Origin: Bacteroidota bacterium
GTDB lineage: Bacteria; Bacteroidota; Bacteroidia; AKYH767-A; 2013-40CM-41-45
Length of the DNA stretch: 39,688 bases
NCBI GenBank assembly: GCA_026391975.1
Contig: JAPLDB010000118.1
Location: 10,666-50,353 of the forward strand
Reading direction: 5' to 3'
Both the position numbers and the translations under genes were made by a program. The notes below the pieces were generated by a model. It made no database searches. It was not told the DNA's origin and saw nothing but the letters and a program-made list of their open reading frames with translations. This document shows positions 35,315 to 39,688 of the stretch, in pieces (positions within the stretch are counted from its first letter, which is position 1; each line of letters starts with the position of its first letter).

Positions 35315-37939
35315 ATGAAAAAAATCTTACTAGTTATTGCAATTCTGTTTTCTGCTTCCAGGATTAATGCCCAATGGGTATTACAAAACTCAAATATCTC
35401 TGCAGGATTTTATGCGCAGTTTATCAGCGCCGTTGATCCGGATATATGTTGGGGAATCGTTTCTGATCCTGCCAATAACCTGAACCCTGTGCAGGAATAT
35501 ACACGTACCATTGATGGCGGAATAAACTGGATCGGTGGTAACATCACCAATTGCGCCGGCCGTTGCCCTGCAAGTATTTTTGCCCTCAATGCCGATACAG
35601 CATGGGCAGCAATGTTCAGCGGAACAGGGGGGCCTGGAACAGGAGCTATCATGCGGACTGATGATGGCGGTAATACCTGGAACCAGCAAACTACTGCGCT
35701 GTTTACTGCAACCGGCAACTTTCCTGATTTCATCTACTTCTGGGATGCAAACAATGGTATTTGCCTGGGTGATCCTACAGGAGGCTATTTTGAAATATAT
35801 ACCACCATTGATGGCGGAACTACCTGGATCCGTGCCAATCAGGCAGAAATTCCTCCGCAGTTAAATGGTGAGTTCGGCATTACAGATGTATTTACCGCTG
35901 ACCATGGAAGTACGCTTTGGTTCGGAACAAACTTCGGCCGCATATTTAAAACTACAGATAAAGGGTATAACTGGACAGTTGCACAAACTCCTTTTGCAGA
36001 TTTTATCGGTGCCATTGCTTTCCGTGATGCCAATAACGGATTGTGCGTTAGCGGAGGCGCTACTGGTTCAGCGGATGTTGCAAGAACAACTGACGGTGGT
36101 GCAACCTGGACGCTCGTCGGAACCAATACTGCAGGGATGACTTTGAAGGGTGGACTTTGTTATGTACCGGGAACCGATTCAACATATTTTATTTCGACTC
36201 CTTTTGCAGGAACGGTAGATGGAACTACTTTCAGTCCGAACGATGGCAATGCATGGATTCCTGTCGATAACCTGATTCACACCGATATTCAGTTTGTAAA
36301 TGATTCGGTTGGATGGACCGGTTCAAATGAAATGGCTGCTCCAATGTTCAAGTGGAGTACACCAATTACAGTTGCATTAAATGATGTTGCATCACAAAGT
36401 ATTGATGTGGCAACAAGCACAGGACTCATTATCCAAACCCCCAAAGCAACTATCATCAACAATGGACTAAATGTTCAATCATTCAATGTAACGATGACGA
36501 TATCAGGAGGCTATTCATCAACGAAATCAATTTCAAACCTCGCATTTTACAATACTACGCAGGTTGATTTTGATCCGTGGACTCCTTCTGCTACAGGAAA
36601 TTATACGATCAATATCTATACTTCTTTAGGAACTGACTCGGATCATAATAACGATACTTTAATAAAGAGTGTGGATGTATTTGAAGCTTTCCCTAACTGT
36701 GGTTGGTATGATAAAGCACCAATTGCATCAGGCACTTTTGGATTGGCAGGCGCCTTTTATCTGGACGGTTGGACTTCCACTTCTCCGGGAAAACTTTATT
36801 CTGTTGGTGGTGCGGTTGCAGGAGTGATTGCAACTGCCATGCAGGAGTATTCAACCGTTTCAAATGCTTGGAGTCCTTCTCCGGATATGCCAACCGGCAA
36901 GTACCAGTTCAGTGCAAATACTGTTGGCTATAAGATCGTTTGTGCCGGTGGTTATAGTTCCGGTTTTACACCTGATCCTAATACTTATGTTTATGATATC
37001 TCAACTTCATTGTGGACTGTAATGGCACCAATGCCAATCCCGGTAGGTGATTATGCATCAGGAGTTTATAGAGATTCATTAATCTATTATATAGGTGGAT
37101 TTGATGGCATCCAAGATCAGGATATCGTTCAGGTATATGATGTGGTAAATGACACATGGAGTTCTGCTTCTGTTAAACCGGGAACACCTGTTGATGCATT
37201 GCGTGGAGCAATTAATATGGACAAAATTGTAGTTGTTGGTGGCTACTCTCAGTCATTGGGAGCACCTGTTTCCGAAGCATATATCGGAGCCATTGATGCA
37301 CTAAATCCGCTTAACATTACCTGGACTGCATTACCTGACTATCCTGCTGGCCGCGCTTCAAGACTTGGTGCCGGAAGTGTATTCATGGATCTACGACCGT
37401 TGGTAATTTTCACCGGGGGCGATCCTACAGGTGCCGGACAGGAAGGTCTTGCTGATACCTGGGGTTATGATATCAATGCAAACCAGTGGCTGATCGGTTC
37501 AGCAAAGACAACCGGAGTCAGCAACATCAGCAACCTTTGTGGTGTGATAGCCAATGATACTTTATGGATGGCTTGTGTTGCCGGTTACAATGGAAACGGT
37601 GTCTTCGGAACGCAGAATGAATGGCTTTGTCTTGGCCCTCAGGTATGGACAGGAGTCAATGAGCATTCGTTAACTGCTGCACAAGGTTCATTGTTTTTAT
37701 ATCCAAATCCGGCCGCAGAGAAACTGACAATTGGAATAGGGCAGGGCGCATTCACCGGCGTTCAGATATTCAATGTTTTAGGCGAAAATGTACTCACGCT
37801 GACGCAGCAAAACCTGACCATGAGATCACAATCTGTAACAATAGACATATCAGGCTTAAAGCCCGGTGTTTATTCGGTGAGAGGAACCACTGATTCAGGT
37901 ATTTCAAATGCCACTTTTGTAAGATCAGAAAACCGGTAA
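35315..37939 (+). CDS. T9SS-sorted protein with BNR/Ycf48-like N-terminal half and kelch-like C-terminal half
   Basis: Signal peptide MKKILLVIAILFSASRINAQ; TIDGGINWIGG, RTDDGGNTWNQQ, RTTDGGATWTLVG; kelch-like YSVGGAVAGVIATAMQEYSTVSNAWSPSPDMP; CTD LYPNPAAEKLTIGI. Confidence 0.88.
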   Translation: MKKILLVIAILFSASRINAQWVLQNSNISAGFYAQFISAVDPDICWGIVSDPANNLNPVQEYTRTIDGGINWIGGNITNCAGRCPASIFALNADTAWAAMFSGTGGPGTGAIMRTDDGGNTWNQQTTALFTATGNFPDFIYFWDANNGICLGDPTGGYFEIYTTIDGGTTWIRANQAEIPPQLNGEFGITDVFTADHGSTLWFGTNFGRIFKTTDKGYNWTVAQTPFADFIGAIAFRDANNGLCVSGGATGSADVARTTDGGATWTLVGTNTAGMTLKGGLCYVPGTDSTYFISTPFAGTVDGTTFSPNDGNAWIPVDNLIHTDIQFVNDSVGWTGSNEMAAPMFKWSTPITVALNDVASQSIDVATSTGLIIQTPKATIINNGLNVQSFNVTMTISGGYSSTKSISNLAFYNTTQVDFDPWTPSATGNYTINIYTSLGTDSDHNNDTLIKSVDVFEAFPNCGWYDKAPIASGTFGLAGAFYLDGWTSTSPGKLYSVGGAVAGVIATAMQEYSTVSNAWSPSPDMPTGKYQFSANTVGYKIVCAGGYSSGFTPDPNTYVYDISTSLWTVMAPMPIPVGDYASGVYRDSLIYYIGGFDGIQDQDIVQVYDVVNDTWSSASVKPGTPVDALRGAINMDKIVVVGGYSQSLGAPVSEAYIGAIDALNPLNITWTALPDYPAGRASRLGAGSVFMDLRPLVIFTGGDPTGAGQEGLADTWGYDINANQWLIGSAKTTGVSNISNLCGVIANDTLWMACVAGYNGNGVFGTQNEWLCLGPQVWTGVNEHSLTAAQGSLFLYPNPAAEKLTIGIGQGAFTGVQIFNVLGENVLTLTQQNLTMRSQSVTIDISGLKPGVYSVRGTTDSGISNATFVRSENR

Positions 37940-37970
37940 CCGGATAGAATCAAATATGATTTTCATTAGA

Positions 37971-38000
37971 AATGACGGGCTCAAACCCGTCATTTTTTTT
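37971..38000 (+). terminator. Rho-independent terminator
   Basis: aatgacggg-ctcaaa-cccgtcatt perfect 9-bp stem followed by a T run. Confidence 0.92.
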
Positions 38001-38016
38001 ATAATACCATTACTCA

Positions 38017-38134
38017 GTTCAAATTAATCCAATAATGTTTTTGGTATAATGCCGATAGAGTAGCTGTTATAGTTCAAAAGCCGCAAGGCGCATTGGACTA
38101 TTACAGATACCGTATCGGTATAACCAATCTGAAC
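38017..38134. repeat. Long imperfect hairpin element with apical gcc-GCAA-ggc
   Basis: Left arm gttcaaatt...ggtataatgccgata...ctgttatagttcaaaagcc pairs with ggcgcattggactattacag...tatcggtataaccaatctgaac, with mismatches and bulges. Confidence 0.7.
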
Positions 38135-38175
38135 ATTTTTCGTTAGAAAAGATTTATCAGGTAAAACTTCAGAAA

Positions 38176-39688
38176 ATGTCAGAAACGACCACAGGAAATC
38201 AAACAAAAGGGGGCGAATTTTTAATCAAAGAAACCAGGGCTCAGGATATTTATATTCCCGATGAGCGCAACGAAGAACAGCAGATGATGGTGCAGGCCTG
38301 CCACGATTTTCTGGAGCAGGAAGTATATACCAAGATCGACCGCATTGATGCACAGGAGGAAGGGCTCATGCAGTCCTTGCTCGACAAAGCCGGTGAACTT
38401 GGATTGCTGGGAATTTCAATCCCTGAAGAATACAGCGGGCTCGGAAAAGATTTTACAACAGGTATGCTTGTGACTGATGCACTCGGCGCCGGATATTCAT
38501 TTTCTGTTGCTTACGCCGCACATACAGGAATAGGAACCTTGCCTATATTATATTACGGTACAGATGAGCAAAAGAAAAAATACATCCCGAAACTTGCTAC
38601 CGGGGAATGGAAAAGCGCTTATTGTTTGACGGAGCCTAGTTCAGGTTCAGATGCCAATTCAGGAAAAACAAAAGCCGTGCTCACGCCTGATGGAAAACAT
38701 TATTTACTGAATGGCCAGAAAATGTGGATCACCAATGGTGGCTTTGCCGATCTCTTTATCGTGTTCGCAAAAATTGATAACGATGAAAACCTAAGTGCAT
38801 TTATTGTTGAGAAGACTTTTCCGGGGATCACACTCAATCCGGAAGAGCATAAAATGGGAATTAAAGGGAGTAGTACAAGACAAATTTTTTTCAATGACTG
38901 CAAAGTCCCTGTAGAAAACCTCCTCAGCAAAAGAGAAAACGGATTTAAGATTGCAGTCAATATTCTCAATCTCGGAAGAATCAAGCTTGCAGGCGCTGCC
39001 ATCGGCGGATGCAAGCGGACCATTACACAGAGTATCATGTATGCCAATGAAAGGCAGCAGTTCGGCAGACCGATTTCAAAATACGGAGCCATCAGATATA
39101 AGATCGCCGAGCAGGCAATCCGTACCTATGCCTGCGAGAGTGCCATTTTTCGTTGCAGTAAAAACATTGAAGATGCCACCAATGAATTGATTGCTTCCGG
39201 AATGGAGGAAGGCAAAGCCAAGTTGAAAGGGGTGGAGCAGTTTGCAGTGGAGGCTGCCATCCTTAAAGTAAATGGCAGTGAAGTTCTTGATTATGTTACA
39301 GACGAAGGCGTTCAGATATACGGTGGTATGGGCTACAGCGCTGATGCACCCATGGAACGTGCTTACCGCGATGCACGCATCAATAGGATATTTGAAGGAA
39401 CCAATGAGATAAACAGGATGCTTACCGTGGATATGATGCTGAAGCGTGCAATGAAGGGCGAACTGGATTTACTCACACCTGCCACTGCCGTTTCCAAAGA
39501 GCTCATGAGCATTCCGGATTTCAGTAACGGAGAAGACAACCTTTTTTCAGCAGAGAAAAAATACATTGCCAATTTCAAGAAAGCAGTACTGCTCGTTGCC
39601 GGCGCAGCAGTGCAGAAGTTAATGATGCAGCTTGCCAAAGAACAGGAAGTCCTCATGAACATAGCCGACATGATGATTGACCTCTACA
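38176..39688 (+). CDS. Acyl-CoA dehydrogenase, 3' end beyond window
   Basis: Open from ATG 38176 (MSETTTGNQTKGGEFLIKETRAQDIYIPDERNEEQ) to the window end; AYCLTEPSSGSDANSGKTKA, YGGMGYSADAPMERAYRDARINRIFEGTNEINR. Absent from the supplied ORF track. Confidence 0.94.
   Translation, partial: MSETTTGNQTKGGEFLIKETRAQDIYIPDERNEEQQMMVQACHDFLEQEVYTKIDRIDAQEEGLMQSLLDKAGELGLLGISIPEEYSGLGKDFTTGMLVTDALGAGYSFSVAYAAHTGIGTLPILYYGTDEQKKKYIPKLATGEWKSAYCLTEPSSGSDANSGKTKAVLTPDGKHYLLNGQKMWITNGGFADLFIVFAKIDNDENLSAFIVEKTFPGITLNPEEHKMGIKGSSTRQIFFNDCKVPVENLLSKRENGFKIAVNILNLGRIKLAGAAIGGCKRTITQSIMYANERQQFGRPISKYGAIRYKIAEQAIRTYACESAIFRCSKNIEDATNELIASGMEEGKAKLKGVEQFAVEAAILKVNGSEVLDYVTDEGVQIYGGMGYSADAPMERAYRDARINRIFEGTNEINRMLTVDMMLKRAMKGELDLLTPATAVSKELMSIPDFSNGEDNLFSAEKKYIANFKKAVLLVAGAAVQKLMMQLAKEQEVLMNIADMMIDLY

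Noticed and set aside
35839-36126. Antisense ORFs within the BNR/kelch gene
   Set aside because: Several overlapping shadow ORFs in all frames of a repeat-rich CDS; no independent support.
1-39688. tRNA, rRNA or known riboswitch genes
   Set aside because: None recognised by eye; absence needs tRNAscan-SE and Infernal to confirm.

Overview
The window looks like a Bacteroidota chromosome segment: T9SS C-terminal sorting domains, mostly standard single-copy housekeeping genes, AT-leaning. Recognisable genes, in order: DUF5615 PIN-like toxin (its ATG lies 1 nt outside the window), CCG-domain Fe-S protein, prolyl oligopeptidase, Aag/Mpg glycosylase, RecQ, M20/M42-type peptidase, RibD, PrmC, RimO, a T9SS cargo protein, a DUF4331 / TPR / HupE-UreJ cassette, DnaE, pirin, thioredoxin, a beta-propeller-like T9SS protein, an ELWxxDGT-repeat T9SS protein, tandem DUF2061, PurE, PurK, LpxL/HtrB-type acyltransferase, AroA, AroC, a gutted integrase element, MnmE, DUF4199, a BNR/kelch T9SS protein and an acyl-CoA dehydrogenase running off the right edge (missing from the ORF track). 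The most unusual signals are non-genic. (1) Degenerate but strictly phased short tandem arrays with period exactly 7 or 8 nt fill about nine spacers, often touching gene 3' ends. (2) A stop-free version of such an array plus a TCGCGAG palindrome is inserted in frame inside aroA. (3) Three of five T9SS cargo genes are each interrupted by one in-frame TAG separating the signal peptide from the sorting domain; one of these TAGs lies in a 45-bp copy of sequence 262 bp downstream. (4) Several palindromic elements occur: a nested one at 3384-3558, a ~120-nt hairpin with a GCAA apex at 38017-38134, and a REP-like one at 34244-34280 beside a truncated duplicate of the mnmE 5' end. All homology calls are from recognition of the translated sequences; no database search was run.
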